DNA of 64,000 nucleotides from assembly GCF_014651015.1 (NCBI RefSeq), contig NZ_BMWB01000012.1:124001-188000 (forward strand). Reading direction: 5' to 3'. The notes beneath the pieces were generated by a model. That model did not search any database. It saw only the letters and a program-made list of their open reading frames with translations, and had not been told where the DNA came from. Source of the stretch: Streptomyces xantholiticus. GTDB lineage: Bacteria > Actinomycetota > Actinomycetes > Streptomycetales > Streptomycetaceae. The position numbers were made by a program, and so were the translations under genes. Of this stretch, positions 49,840 to 59,400 are shown one piece after another (within the stretch, counting starts at the first letter, position 1; the number at the start of each line of letters is the position of its first letter).

Positions 49840-51318
49840 GTGCACATGCCCCACACACCGTCACGACGTGCTGTTCTGCGCGGCCTCACGGCGACCGGCG
49901 CGGCGGTGATCGGCTTCGATCCCGCTGCCCAAAGCTGGGCCGCGACCGGATCCGAGTCCGGCCCTGACCTTGCAGGGATACCCGCGCTGGACGGGACGAT
50001 CGTCACGGACGAGGCGTCACTTGCGGCCGCCTCCGACGACTACGGCCACATTGTGCACCGCCGTCCCGTCGCCGTGCTGCGCCCGGGCTCGGTCCGCGAC
50101 GTCGTCGCCATGGTGCGGTTCTGCAACAAGCACCGCCTGTCGGTTGCACCGCGCGGCCAGGGACACGCCACGTTCGGCCAGGCGCAGGTCCAAGGCGGGC
50201 TGGTCATCGAGACGGCGACCCTCGCCGACATCGGCCCCCTGGGGCCCGATGCCACCACCGTCGCCGTCGGGGCCGGCGCCAGATGGAGCGAGGTGGCCAA
50301 GGCCACGATCGCCCACGGCCTCACCCCGCCCGTCTTCACCGACTACCTCGAACTCTCCGTCGGCGGCACCCTGTGCGTGGGTGGTCTGGGCGGCCAGACC
50401 CATCGTCACGGCGCTCAGGTCGACAACGTCACCGAACTCCAAGTCGTCACGGGCGCAGGCGAGTTCGTGCGTTGCTCTCCTACCCGGCACCCGGATCTCT
50501 TCCATGCCGTCCTGGCCGGCCTCGGCCAGTGCGCGGTCATCGTAGGCGCCACCCTCCGCCTGGTGCGGGCACCCGAGACCGTACGCCACTACCTGCTGCC
50601 CTACGACGACCTGGAGACCTTCCTCGACGACCAGCGCACCCTTGTTGAGGAGGGCCGCTTCGACTACGTGGAGGGCCAGGTCTCGGCGGACGCCGACGGA
50701 GCCTTCCGCGTCCATACGCTGGAGGCCGTGTCCTACGGCCCGCCGGTCGGCCCCGCCCCCAACGACACGGTCCTGCTCCGCGGCCTGCGCCACAACCCGT
50801 CCGGCGTCCAGCAGTTCGACCGCCCCTACTACGACTTCCTCGACCGGATCGCCCCCGGCGTCGCAGCCCTGAAGGAGGCCGGTCTCTGGTCGCACGCCCA
50901 CCCCTGGCTCAACCTGCTGCTCCCCGGAGGGGCCACGGCCACCGTCACACGCGAGGTACTGGACGCTCTCACCCCGGACGACCTGGGCTCCGGCGTCGTC
51001 CTCGTCTACCCGATCCTGCGCGAGCGCCTCACCACGCCCCTCCTGCGGACCCCCAGCGATGCCGTGGCGTACCTCTTCTCCGTGCTGCGTGCCACCCCGC
51101 CGGACGACACCTCCACCATCGACCGCCTCCTCGCGGCCAATCGCTCGGCCTACGAGGCCACCGCGGCGGCAGACGGCACTCAGTATCCGGTCGGCAGCAT
51201 CCCCTTCACCCGGGCGGACTGGCGCACCCACTTCGGCTCGACCTGGCCGCGACTGGCTTCGGCGAAGCACACCTACGACCCACAAGGGATTCTGGTCCCC
51301 GGCCAGGGAATCTTCTGA
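49840..51318 (+). CDS. Tat-exported FAD-linked oxidoreductase (cytokinin dehydrogenase-like)
   Basis: A 492-residue secreted flavoprotein. The N-terminus holds a twin-arginine signal (PSRRAVLRGL, hydrophobic run, ending SWA). The PCMH-type FAD domain follows (VAPRGQGHATFGQ with the histidine that can carry FAD; ELSVGGTLCVGGLGGQTHRH), and the C-terminal half resembles the cytokinin-binding domain, ending YDPQGILVPGQGIF. GTG 49840 is 11 bp from GGAGG; TTG 49816, ATG 49822 and ATG 49846 are alternatives. Family members oxidise amines, sugars or cytokinins outside the cell; the substrate is not determined. Confidence 0.85.
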   Translation: MHMPHTPSRRAVLRGLTATGAAVIGFDPAAQSWAATGSESGPDLAGIPALDGTIVTDEASLAAASDDYGHIVHRRPVAVLRPGSVRDVVAMVRFCNKHRLSVAPRGQGHATFGQAQVQGGLVIETATLADIGPLGPDATTVAVGAGARWSEVAKATIAHGLTPPVFTDYLELSVGGTLCVGGLGGQTHRHGAQVDNVTELQVVTGAGEFVRCSPTRHPDLFHAVLAGLGQCAVIVGATLRLVRAPETVRHYLLPYDDLETFLDDQRTLVEEGRFDYVEGQVSADADGAFRVHTLEAVSYGPPVGPAPNDTVLLRGLRHNPSGVQQFDRPYYDFLDRIAPGVAALKEAGLWSHAHPWLNLLLPGGATATVTREVLDALTPDDLGSGVVLVYPILRERLTTPLLRTPSDAVAYLFSVLRATPPDDTSTIDRLLAANRSAYEATAAADGTQYPVGSIPFTRADWRTHFGSTWPRLASAKHTYDPQGILVPGQGIF

Positions 51319-51370
51319 TCCCGCTCCGGTGACCACGGCAGACGGTCAATAGGGCGAGCCCAGTCGTTGC

Positions 51371-51411
51371 GAAGGGCGCCTGGCATGCATCCCCATGCTC
51401 AGGCGCCCTTT
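51371..51411 (+). terminator. Hairpin terminator after FAD oxidoreductase
   Basis: AAGGGCGCCTG-GCATG pairs with CATGC-T-CAGGCGCCCTT (one bulged base), about 55 bp after the stop, followed by T-rich sequence. It is a good intrinsic terminator. The remaining 51412-52070 shows no supported gene apart from a faint minus-strand methyltransferase-like tail near 51820-51960. Confidence 0.7.
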
Positions 51412-52078
51412 CCCGGTTCCAGCGGGCTCGTGCGTGGTTGACGCAGAGGCGCCCAACGCCGGATCGCCGGGCATCACTCCCGCCCTGCGACTTCGTGTGG
51501 GCCTCCGACGGGTTTCCTTGACCTGCAAGAACCTGGCTCGCGGTGGGCGGATTTTCACGCGCTGAGTGTGAGCGTTCTCTGCCCCCGCGCGAGCAGGAAC
51601 CTGCCCGGCTTCCAACTGGCGCGGGGCCGGGCGAGCTTGTCCCGGCGGTGGTCTCAGGAGAGGCCATCGAGGGCAAGGTGATTCGGGCGGTTCGTTGTTC
51701 GCGAGTGCAGTGAGGACATAACCGGTGAGCCGGGTGGCGGACAGGGCGAGGGGGTGGCGGCCGCGGGGGCGAATGCCGGCTTTCGGTGGTGGCGCCGACG
51801 GGGGAGGGGAAGCCGTCGTGGCGCCGCCATGTGACGACGGCCGCCCGGCCGGTCCACGGTGACGGCCCGACCTGGGCCAGGTTCATGACGTCGCGGACGA
51901 CCGTAGTGGTCATGGAGGTGAATCCGAGTCGTTCCAGCCGAAGGGTGGAGGCGGCGGGTGGGCCGCGTCTGACCACGTCGTCCCACATGCCCTGGCCAGG
52001 CGGGGCGGGCCCGATCGTGCCGCCTCGGGGCTCGGGCCAGCGGCAGATCGCGAGGCGGGGCCCTGTGCGTCATCACAT

Positions 52079-52263
52079 GGCGCCGCGTGGCGCCATCCTG
52101 TGCCACTCGGTGCCATTTACCGATCCAAAGGGCGCATGAGCATGCATGGTGCCACCCTGGCTCAGCTCGGCCTCCTTGTGTTTCCGCAGGTCAGGGCACT
52201 CACTTCGGAGTCAACGCCGCGCGCGGCGCCAAAGGGCTTGCAGGAGGTGCCAGGGTGGTGCCA
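52079..52263. promoter_or_regulatory. Helically phased GGYGCCA heptamer array
   Basis: Eight heptamers of the form GG(C/T)GCC(A/G), one of them TGTGCCA, occur at 52079, 52089, 52099, 52109, 52148, 52225, 52246 and 52257. The first four are exactly 10 bp apart; the last three are 21 and 11 bp apart, so each group lies on one DNA face. The array ends 10 bp before the start codon of a ribbon-helix-helix regulator, and ATGACGTCAT (52266-52275) overlaps that start. It is probably the autoregulatory operator. Confidence 0.65.
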
Positions 52264-52273
52264 TTATGACGTC

Positions 52274-52789
52274 ATGGACCTCACCCCCTATGTCGACACC
52301 CTCCGCCGCGAACTCGCGGTGGCCGCCGAAGCCGGCGGGGAAGATGCCCGCGAGCTGGCCGAGCGGCTCACCGCTCCGCTGGAGTCGGCGACCCGTCTGA
52401 CCATGCTCAACGTGCTCTCCGCCGCGATGGACGAGATCACCCGCGAGCTCGCCCCCGGCTCGGTCGACGTACGGCTGCGCGGGCTCGACCCCGACTTCGT
52501 GGTGACGCTGCCGCCCGCCGACGGCGTCCCCGCGGAGCCGGCCGCGCCCGTCGAACCGCTGAGGGCGCAGGCGCCCGCCGAGGGCGACGAGGGCGGCACC
52601 GCCCGCGTCAACCTGCGTCTGCCGGCCCACCTCAAGGCGCGGGCCGAGGAGGCCGCGAGCCGGGAGGGACTGTCGGTCAATGCGTGGCTGGTCCGGGCCG
52701 TGTCGGCCGCGGTCGACAGCGGTGGCACGCCGCGTACGACGGAGAGGACCCGCACCATCGGACAGAGCTTCACCGGCTGGGTGCGCTAG
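52274..52789 (+). CDS. HicB/Arc-like ribbon-helix-helix regulator
   Basis: A 171-residue protein. The N-terminal 95 residues are helical and acidic (MDLTPYVDTLRRELAVAAEA) and a linker rich in Ala/Pro/Glu follows. The C-terminal ribbon-helix-helix domain spans about 115-155 (RVNLRLPAHLKARAEEAASR, EGLSVNAWLVRAVSAAVD). Such proteins are often annotated as HicB-family antitoxins, but no HicA toxin is present. It heads an operon with the DUF4097 and DrrAB-type genes. The heptamer array upstream suggests it represses its own operon. Confidence 0.83.
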   Translation: MDLTPYVDTLRRELAVAAEAGGEDARELAERLTAPLESATRLTMLNVLSAAMDEITRELAPGSVDVRLRGLDPDFVVTLPPADGVPAEPAAPVEPLRAQAPAEGDEGGTARVNLRLPAHLKARAEEAASREGLSVNAWLVRAVSAAVDSGGTPRTTERTRTIGQSFTGWVR

Positions 52790-52870
52790 CCGCGCCGCGC
52801 CCGCCCCACTCCACCCACACCACGTCCCACCAGTGGGGACGACCCAAGGACTCATGAGGACGGTACAGCC

Positions 52871-53716
52871 ATGCCTTCTTTCGACACTCCCGAACCGATT
52901 TCGGCCACCGCCCACGTGTACGCCGGTTCCATCCGGTTCACCGCGGGCGACCGCCTCGACACGGTCGTCGAGGTTCGGCCCCGCGACCCGAAGCGGGACC
53001 AGGACGTGCGGTCGGCCGAGCAGACCGAGGTTACGTACGCGAGCGGCGTGCTGACTGTCAGGACGCCCAAGCAACGCTATCTCGTCGGGCGCGCCGGCAC
53101 CGTCGACGTGACGGTCGAACTGCCCACGGGCTCGCGCGTCGACATGACCGGTGCCTGGGCCCAGGTGCTCGGCGAGGGCCGGCTCGGTGAGGTCCGGGTG
53201 AAGACCTCGTCCGGTGACGTCCGCCTCGACACGACAGGGCCCCTCCGGCTGACCGCCTCCCACGGCTCGATCACGGTCGACCGGATCGAGGGCGTGGCCG
53301 AGATCACCACCAGCTCCGGCAGCCTGCGCGTCGGCATCGTCGACGGTGCCGCCGTCCTGAAGAACTCGCACGGCACCACGACCGTCGGCGCCGCGACGGG
53401 CGACCTGCGGGTGAGCGGCGCCAACGGCGACATCGACATCGCGCGCGCCGAGGGCTCGGTCGCCGCCACCACCGCGCACGGCACCCTGCGGGTCGCCGAA
53501 GTCGCCCGTGGCACCGTCCAGTTGGAGACCTCCTACGGCGCCATCGAGATCGGCATCCGCGAGGGCACCGCTGCCTGGCTCGACGTCAGCTCCGGCCGCG
53601 GGCAGGTGAGCAACACGCTCACTGCCTCCGAGACCCCGGAGAAGGCCGAGGACACCGTCGAGGTCCGCGCCCGGACCCGCTACGGCAACATCGACGTGCG
53701 CCGCGCCCGGGCCTGA
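52871..53716 (+). CDS. DUF4097 family beta-repeat protein
   Basis: A 281-residue cytoplasmic protein built of repeated short beta units (VKTSSGDVRLDTTGPLRLTA, ITTSSGSLRVGIVDGAAVLK, LETSYGAIEIGIREGTAAWL), predicted to form a beta-helix-like (DUF4097, putative adhesin) fold. There is no signal peptide. The gene is 81 bp after the RHH regulator and 61 bp before the ABC ATPase, an arrangement common in Streptomyces. It is probably an accessory or sensing subunit of the exporter operon. Confidence 0.85.
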   Translation: MPSFDTPEPISATAHVYAGSIRFTAGDRLDTVVEVRPRDPKRDQDVRSAEQTEVTYASGVLTVRTPKQRYLVGRAGTVDVTVELPTGSRVDMTGAWAQVLGEGRLGEVRVKTSSGDVRLDTTGPLRLTASHGSITVDRIEGVAEITTSSGSLRVGIVDGAAVLKNSHGTTTVGAATGDLRVSGANGDIDIARAEGSVAATTAHGTLRVAEVARGTVQLETSYGAIEIGIREGTAAWLDVSSGRGQVSNTLTASETPEKAEDTVEVRARTRYGNIDVRRARA

Positions 53717-53777
53717 GCACCGGCACCGCCAACTCGCCCACTTCCCAGTCACTCCGGCCTTCGAACGGGAGGGCTCC

Positions 53778-54770
53778 ATGCCTTCATCTGTCATGTCCAC
53801 ATCCATACGGGGCGGCGGTCCGCAGTCGCCCGCCGCCGTCTCGACCATCGGTCTGCGCAAGTCGTACGGCGACAAGACCGTGCTCAACGGCATCGATCTG
53901 CGCATCCCGGCCGGGTCCGTGTTCGCACTGCTCGGGCCCAACGGCGCCGGCAAGACCACCACCGTGCAGATCCTGTCCACGCTCATCGCTGCCGACGGCG
54001 GGCAGGCCCAGGTCGCGGGCCACGACGTCGCCACGTCACCCGACAGGGTGCGCACCGCGATCGGCGTCACCGGGCAGTTCTCCGCCGTCGACGGCCTGAT
54101 CACCGGCGAGGAGAACATGCTCCTCATGGCGGACCTGCACCACCTGTCCAAGCGCGAGGGCCGCCGCACCGCCGCCGAACTGCTGGAGCGCTTCGACCTC
54201 ACCGAGGCCGCGAAGAAGCCAGCCTCCACCTACTCCGGCGGCATGAAGCGCCGCCTCGACATCGCCATGACCCTGGTCGGCAACCCGCGGATCATCTTCC
54301 TCGACGAGCCCACCACCGGCCTCGACCCGCGCAGCCGCCACAACATGTGGCAGATCATCCGCGAGCTGGTCACCGACGGGGTGACGGTCTTCCTCACCAC
54401 CCAGTACCTGGAGGAGGCCGACCAGCTCGCCGACCGTATCGCCGTGCTCGACGACGGCAAGATCGCAGCCGAGGGCACTGCAGAGGAGCTGAAGCGGCTG
54501 ATCCCCGGCGGTCATGTCCAACTCCGCTTCTCCGACCCGTCCGCCCATCAGAGCGCCGCCCTCGCGCTGCGCGAGGTCACCCGGGACGACGACTCCCTCA
54601 CGCTGCAGATCCCCAGCGACGGCACCCAGCGCGAGCTCCGCTCCATCCTCGACTGGCTGGACTCCGCCGGCATCGAGGCTGACGAGCTGACCGTGCACAC
54701 GCCCGACCTCGACGACGTGTTCTTCGCCCTGACCGGCGGCACCGACCAGCGCAAGGAGGCTCTCCGATGA
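53778..54770 (+). CDS. DrrA-type ABC exporter ATP-binding protein
   Basis: A 330-residue ATPase. Walker A is GPNGAGKTTT, the signature YSGGMKRRLDIAM and Walker B IIFLDEPTTGLDP. The C-terminal 90 residues are the regulatory extension of the daunorubicin-resistance (DrrA) subfamily, ending LDDVFFALTG. It would energise the permease encoded next, with which it overlaps by ATGA. The exported compound is unknown; drugs or lipids are typical. Confidence 0.92.
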   Translation: MPSSVMSTSIRGGGPQSPAAVSTIGLRKSYGDKTVLNGIDLRIPAGSVFALLGPNGAGKTTTVQILSTLIAADGGQAQVAGHDVATSPDRVRTAIGVTGQFSAVDGLITGEENMLLMADLHHLSKREGRRTAAELLERFDLTEAAKKPASTYSGGMKRRLDIAMTLVGNPRIIFLDEPTTGLDPRSRHNMWQIIRELVTDGVTVFLTTQYLEEADQLADRIAVLDDGKIAAEGTAEELKRLIPGGHVQLRFSDPSAHQSAALALREVTRDDDSLTLQIPSDGTQRELRSILDWLDSAGIEADELTVHTPDLDDVFFALTGGTDQRKEALR

Positions 54771-55558
54771 ACTCCCTCCCCCTCGCCGTGCGTGACTCGT
54801 CCACGATGCTGCGCCGCAACCTGCTGCACGCGCGGCGCTACCCGTCCCTCACCCTCAACCTCCTGCTCACGCCGATCGTCCTGCTGCTGCTCTTCGTCTA
54901 CGTCTTCGGCGACGTGATGAGCGCGGGCATCGGCGGCGGCGCCGCCGACCGCTCCGAGTACATCGCCTACGTCGTGCCGGGCATCGTGCTGATGACCATC
55001 GGCGGCACCGTCGTCGGGACCGCGGTGTCCGTCTCCAACGACATGACCGAGGGCATCATCGCCCGCTTCCGCACGATGGCGATCCATCGCGGGTCCGTGC
55101 TGATCGGGCACGTCATCGGCAGCGTGCTGCACTCGGTCATGAGCGTGGTCCTGGTCGGCGCCGTCGCCGTGGCCATCGGCTTCCGGTCCACGGATGCCAC
55201 GGCCCTGGAGTGGCTGGCGGCGTTCGGGCTGCTCGCGCTCGTCGCCCTGGCGCTCACCTGGATCGCCGTCGGGATGGGCATGGTCAGCCCGAACGCCGAG
55301 GCGGCCAGCAACAACGCGCTGCCGCTGATCGTCCTGCCGCTCATCTCGAGCGCCTTCGTCCCGGTCGACGCGATGCCGGGCTGGTTCCAGCCGGTCGCCG
55401 CGTACCAGCCGTTCACCCCGGCCATCGAGACCCTGCGTGGGCTACTGCTCGGCAGCGAGATCGGCAACAACGGGTGGATCGCGATCGCCTGGTGCCTGGC
55501 TCTCTCCGCGCTCGGCCACTACTGGTCGAAGGCGGTTTTCAACCGCGATCCGAAGTAG
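54767..55558 (+). CDS. DrrB-type ABC-2 exporter permease
   Basis: A 263-residue ABC-2 membrane protein with six hydrophobic helices and the family pattern YPSLTLNLLLTPIVLLLLFV and FVPVDAMPGWFQPVAAYQPF. It forms the channel for the DrrA-type ATPase. The operon ends here, before a hairpin. Confidence 0.92.
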   Translation: MNSLPLAVRDSSTMLRRNLLHARRYPSLTLNLLLTPIVLLLLFVYVFGDVMSAGIGGGAADRSEYIAYVVPGIVLMTIGGTVVGTAVSVSNDMTEGIIARFRTMAIHRGSVLIGHVIGSVLHSVMSVVLVGAVAVAIGFRSTDATALEWLAAFGLLALVALALTWIAVGMGMVSPNAEAASNNALPLIVLPLISSAFVPVDAMPGWFQPVAAYQPFTPAIETLRGLLLGSEIGNNGWIAIAWCLALSALGHYWSKAVFNRDPK

Positions 55559-55752
55559 CCGGGACGACCGCGCGGGCCGCCTCCCGCAGTTCCTCCCGCT
55601 CGAGGGCGGCGTACTCCGACACCGCGGCGGGGTACGCCGCCCCCTCCGTGCCCCCGGCCGCCCGCCGGGCGGGGGCCGTAGACATCCCCGGCTGGAACTC
55701 AGGCCGCACCCGCATCCGTTCGGCCGGCGCGATCAGCCGTACGGCGGAAGTG

Positions 55753-55778
55753 CCTGACCGGACGCGATTCCGGTCAGG
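55753..55778. terminator. Bidirectional hairpin between convergent genes
   Basis: CCTGACCGGA (55753-55762) and TCCGGTCAGG (55769-55778) form a perfect 10-bp stem with a 6-base loop between the plus-strand exporter operon and the minus-strand lipoprotein. A second GC-rich inverted repeat lies near 55656-55677. The rest of 55559-55946 has no supported gene; a short minus-strand frame ending at 55546 is probably chance. Confidence 0.7.
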
Positions 55779-55946
55779 CCGGGGGCACGCAGCACCGTCC
55801 CGTATACCGGGAACTCGACGGGGCGCAACTCCGGGCGGCGAGCAGTGTGCGCAGCCGCTCGGTCACGGTGCCCACCACCCGCGGGCCCCTGCGGTTGAGG
55901 GTCCGGCATCGAATCGACCAGCCGCAGTCGGGACGCGTGGCTGAGA

Positions 55947-56492
55947 TCACTGGCCGGAGGAAGTCGGATTTTCCGGCAGCGGAGGCGAGAAGACCACCTC
56001 GCCGCCTTCCCAGCGCGCCCGGTACTCGCGCTCGCCACCGGAGTGGCAGCACTGCGGATCGGTCGGCAAGTACACGGGATAGGAGAGGGTGACCGTTTCC
56101 CCGTCCTGACTCTTGATCGTCGATGCGTGGTACGGGGGCGCGTCGTAGCCCGCGTACTCGTTGCCGTGGAAGAAGAACACGGAAACGCAGCGGCCATCGA
56201 CGCTGCCGGTGCAGTGAGCGTGGATCGCGCGAAGGGGTCCACGGAGCTTCTTCAAGGTGCCGGGCTCGGTGTCGGCCGTGAACCCCAGGCGCTTGATGCG
56301 GAGCACCGCCCGGCCCACGTCGAAGGGCTCCCTCACGTCTCCGGATGGCTTCACTGCCGAGGGGCCCGGTGTGCTCCACAAGGAGACGGACGGGCTCGTC
56401 GCCGGCCGGGACTTGTCCGACGACCCGCACGCCGTCACCAGCAGCAGACAGAGCACTGCCGCGACGGCCGGGGGCGCTACTGGTCGCCGCAT
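55947..56492 (-). CDS. LppP/LprE-type lipoprotein
   Basis: A 181-residue lipoprotein (signal MRRPVAPPAVAAVLCLLLVT then ACGSS; lipidated cysteine at about 22). The mature part ends with CCHSGGEREYRARWEGGEVV, the hallmark of the LppP/LprE family of actinobacterial surface lipoproteins. Start ATG 56492 overlaps the end of the trypsin-STAND gene by 16 bp, so it is probably co-transcribed. The function is unknown. Confidence 0.82.
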   Translation of the reverse strand: MRRPVAPPAVAAVLCLLLVTACGSSDKSRPATSPSVSLWSTPGPSAVKPSGDVREPFDVGRAVLRIKRLGFTADTEPGTLKKLRGPLRAIHAHCTGSVDGRCVSVFFFHGNEYAGYDAPPYHASTIKSQDGETVTLSYPVYLPTDPQCCHSGGEREYRARWEGGEVVFSPPLPENPTSSGQ

Positions 56493-59400
56493 GCCCTCAC
56501 CCCCAGCAGGACCCGCTCCGGCATTCCGTACTGCACAGTCACCAGATCCTCCTGCGAGATGTCGCGTGTGACGCGTAAGCACAGCTCAGCGGCCCAGTCA
56601 CTGGCGGACGCCTGTCTGAGCTGGAAGACCGCCCCCGTTTCCTGGAGGAGGCCCGGCTTCGTCCCCCGGGCGGTGTTCAGCGGCACGCTGAGGAGCAGGC
56701 GCTCGCCGTCGGGGGACGGCACGACGGCCCGTACATGAGCGGGCGCCGGCATGCGGGTTTGGGCTGAGAGGCCGCCGGGGCCCCATCTCTCGACCATTCC
56801 CGGCCGTACGCTGACGGTCTCGTCGGAAGTGGAGAGAAAGGCCGTGGTGCGGGCGGCGTCCGCGGGGACGGCGGTCTCACGGCGTCCGCTCCCGGCATCC
56901 CACACCTCCGCGCTCCCGTCCTTGCCGACCAGCAGCAGACGCCGCCCGTCCCTGCTGAATCGCACGGCGTCCTGATCGGCGAGCGGTGCGCGGAAGCCGG
57001 GCACGAGTACGGTGGCCCGCCGCCGGTCGCGCAGATCCCAGACCTCCACGCCGCGCAGATCCGGTGTCGTCACGGCGATCCGCTCGGATCCCGGGTCGGC
57101 CGCCAGAGTGGTCGCGTACCGGCGCCGGTCGACCGCCGAGTCCTCCCGGAACAGCAGCGCCCCGCCCACCTCGCGGCCGGTCTTGACGTCCCACTGCGAG
57201 ACGCCGCCTCCCACAAGGGCGACCAGGCGGCCCCTCCGGGTGAATCCCAGGCCGGACACCTTCGCGTCCCAGGGGCGCGATCCGAGGGGCGCATCGACGT
57301 GCATCCGCCGCCGCACCTGGAGTGAGGGCAGGCTGTAGAGCGTCACTGACTGCCCGGCCTCATGCACGGCCAGAGTCTTCTCCTCGGCGTCGAAGGCCAG
57401 TCTCGCGGACGCCTGGTACCCGCTCGCACCGATGGCTGCGATCCGCCGCCCGGTCGTCGGGTCCCACACTGCGACCGCGCCGCCGACGCCGATCGTGACC
57501 AGATACCGGCCGGAGGGCGAAAAATGCGCAGCCTCCTCGTCGAGCCGGCCGGTGTCGGCCCCGCCCCAGACGAACATCTCGGCGGTCGCGAGCGAGCCGG
57601 GCGCCGGGGCGGTTGTGACCAGTACCTCCGTTCCGCGGTCGAAGGCGATGCGGCGGCTCGCGACGGCCAGGGAGTAGCGGGTGTAGCGGCCCTTGGTGCC
57701 GTCCTCAGCCAGCACGGACAGCCGCTGCCCGGTGGCGGCGTCGTGCACGGTCACCGCGCCGTTCTCGCGTGCCAACACGATGTGGTCCGAGACGCCGACC
57801 AACTCGCCGACCACGTCGCTTTTCGAGCTGCACGGGAGGCCCTGGAAGAGGTGGGGGTCGGATCTGCCGGCGGAAACGTCGGACAGCCGCCACTTGTCGT
57901 TGGCGCACTCCGCGGTCACGGGGCGGGGACCTGGGACGAGGTCGGGCTCCAGCAGGCTGACGTCAGCCGTCAGGCGGCCGGTACGTGCATCCCATGCCCG
58001 GTGACCCAGCGGGTCAGAGGCCACAACGTGCGTGCCATCCACATCGAAGACGAAACCATTGGACGTGCGCTCGGCGATCGGCTCCAGGGCCACGGGCCGG
58101 GCCGAGGGCCGGTCGAGGTCCCAGACCTGGGCCGTGTCGTCCCGCGGAGGGTGCGCCAACAGACGGCGTCCCGTGCGGTCGAAGCGCAGCTCATCCACCG
58201 CCTGATCGGTGCTGGCGGTGCTCGTCGCTGCTTGCAGGGTCAGCAGGGTCCTGCCCCTGCGCAGGTCCCAGACCCTGACGCGATTGCCGTCGCCGCCCAG
58301 GGCGAGGCGGGTGCCGTCGGGACTGACCGCGACGGCCGAGACGCCGTCCATGCGGACGATCAGCGAGGGTCCGCCGGGCGCCCCGACACGCCATACCGAC
58401 AGCCGACCAGCGTCGGTCCGTACCGCGACGATCCGACCCGAGTCGTCCAGCGCCGTCTCCGCGACCGCCCCGCCTGCGGGCAGGACGGCGTCGTACGGGG
58501 CCTCGGCCAGATAGCGGGCGAACAGGTTGTCGCGTGCCTGTTGGGTGGGCGCGGTGCGCCAGGCGGCGACGGACAGCAGCGCGGCCTTCTCCCGATGGGA
58601 GCCCGCCTCACGCTGAGCCTGCTGCACGAGGCCGGCCGAGAACTCGGCCGCCTTGCTGCCGCGCACCGAGTACAGACCGACTCCGGCCAAGGTGCCCATC
58701 GCGGCCACCACCGCTGTCGCCACGACGGCCTTGCGAGATCGCCGGCGCCTGCGCCAGTCCAGGCTCGCCTGCAGGTAGGCGCGTTCGCACTCGGGGATGT
58801 CGTCCGGCCGGTCGCGCAGCCACTGCTGCGCCTGTTTCAGTTCGGAGCCGCGCATCAGCAGGGCGCGGTCGCGGGCGCTTTGCTTCCAGCGCGCGATCCG
58901 CTCACGCAGATGCTCCTGCCAGCTCCGGAAGTCCCGGTCGGCGTCGACCCAGGAGCGCAGTGCGGGCCAGTGCTCCAACAGCGCCTCGTGGGCGAGCGAG
59001 ACCGTCTCCACGCCGTCGGACGCGCGGTCGAGGTGCACCAGACGCTGGATGGCCAGTAGCTGGGCGGTCTTCCAGCAGGCGGGGTCCAGTTCCGGGCGGC
59101 GCGCGGTGCGCCCGGTGTCGACCGGATTGTCGAGGCCTCCATCGCCCGGGCGGACGAGCTGGACGAACAGCCGTCGTACCTCCGCCCGCACGTCGCCCAG
59201 CCGCTCCTCGACGATCCGCTCCGCGTGCGTCGCGAGGGCTCCCGCGACGCGGCCGATCTCCTCGTAGGCGGCGTGACCGAGGACGCCCTGGCGCTGCCGC
59301 TCCCACAGCAGGGTGAGAGTGAACTCGAGCAGGGGCAGCGCGCCGGGGCTGCGTCCCGCGTCCGACAGCAGTCGCTCGGCGAGCCGGTCCTCGAACCGTA

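Noticed and set aside
51820..51960. Minus-strand stretch resembling the C-terminus of a methyltransferase (TTTVVRDVMNLAQVGPSPW)
   Set aside because: Only about 35 codons, no upstream fold and no intact frame; could be a remnant but cannot be supported.
52274..52789. Type II toxin-antitoxin (HicAB) locus
   Set aside because: Only a HicB-like ribbon-helix-helix protein is present; no HicA toxin lies beside it and the operon continues into an exporter.
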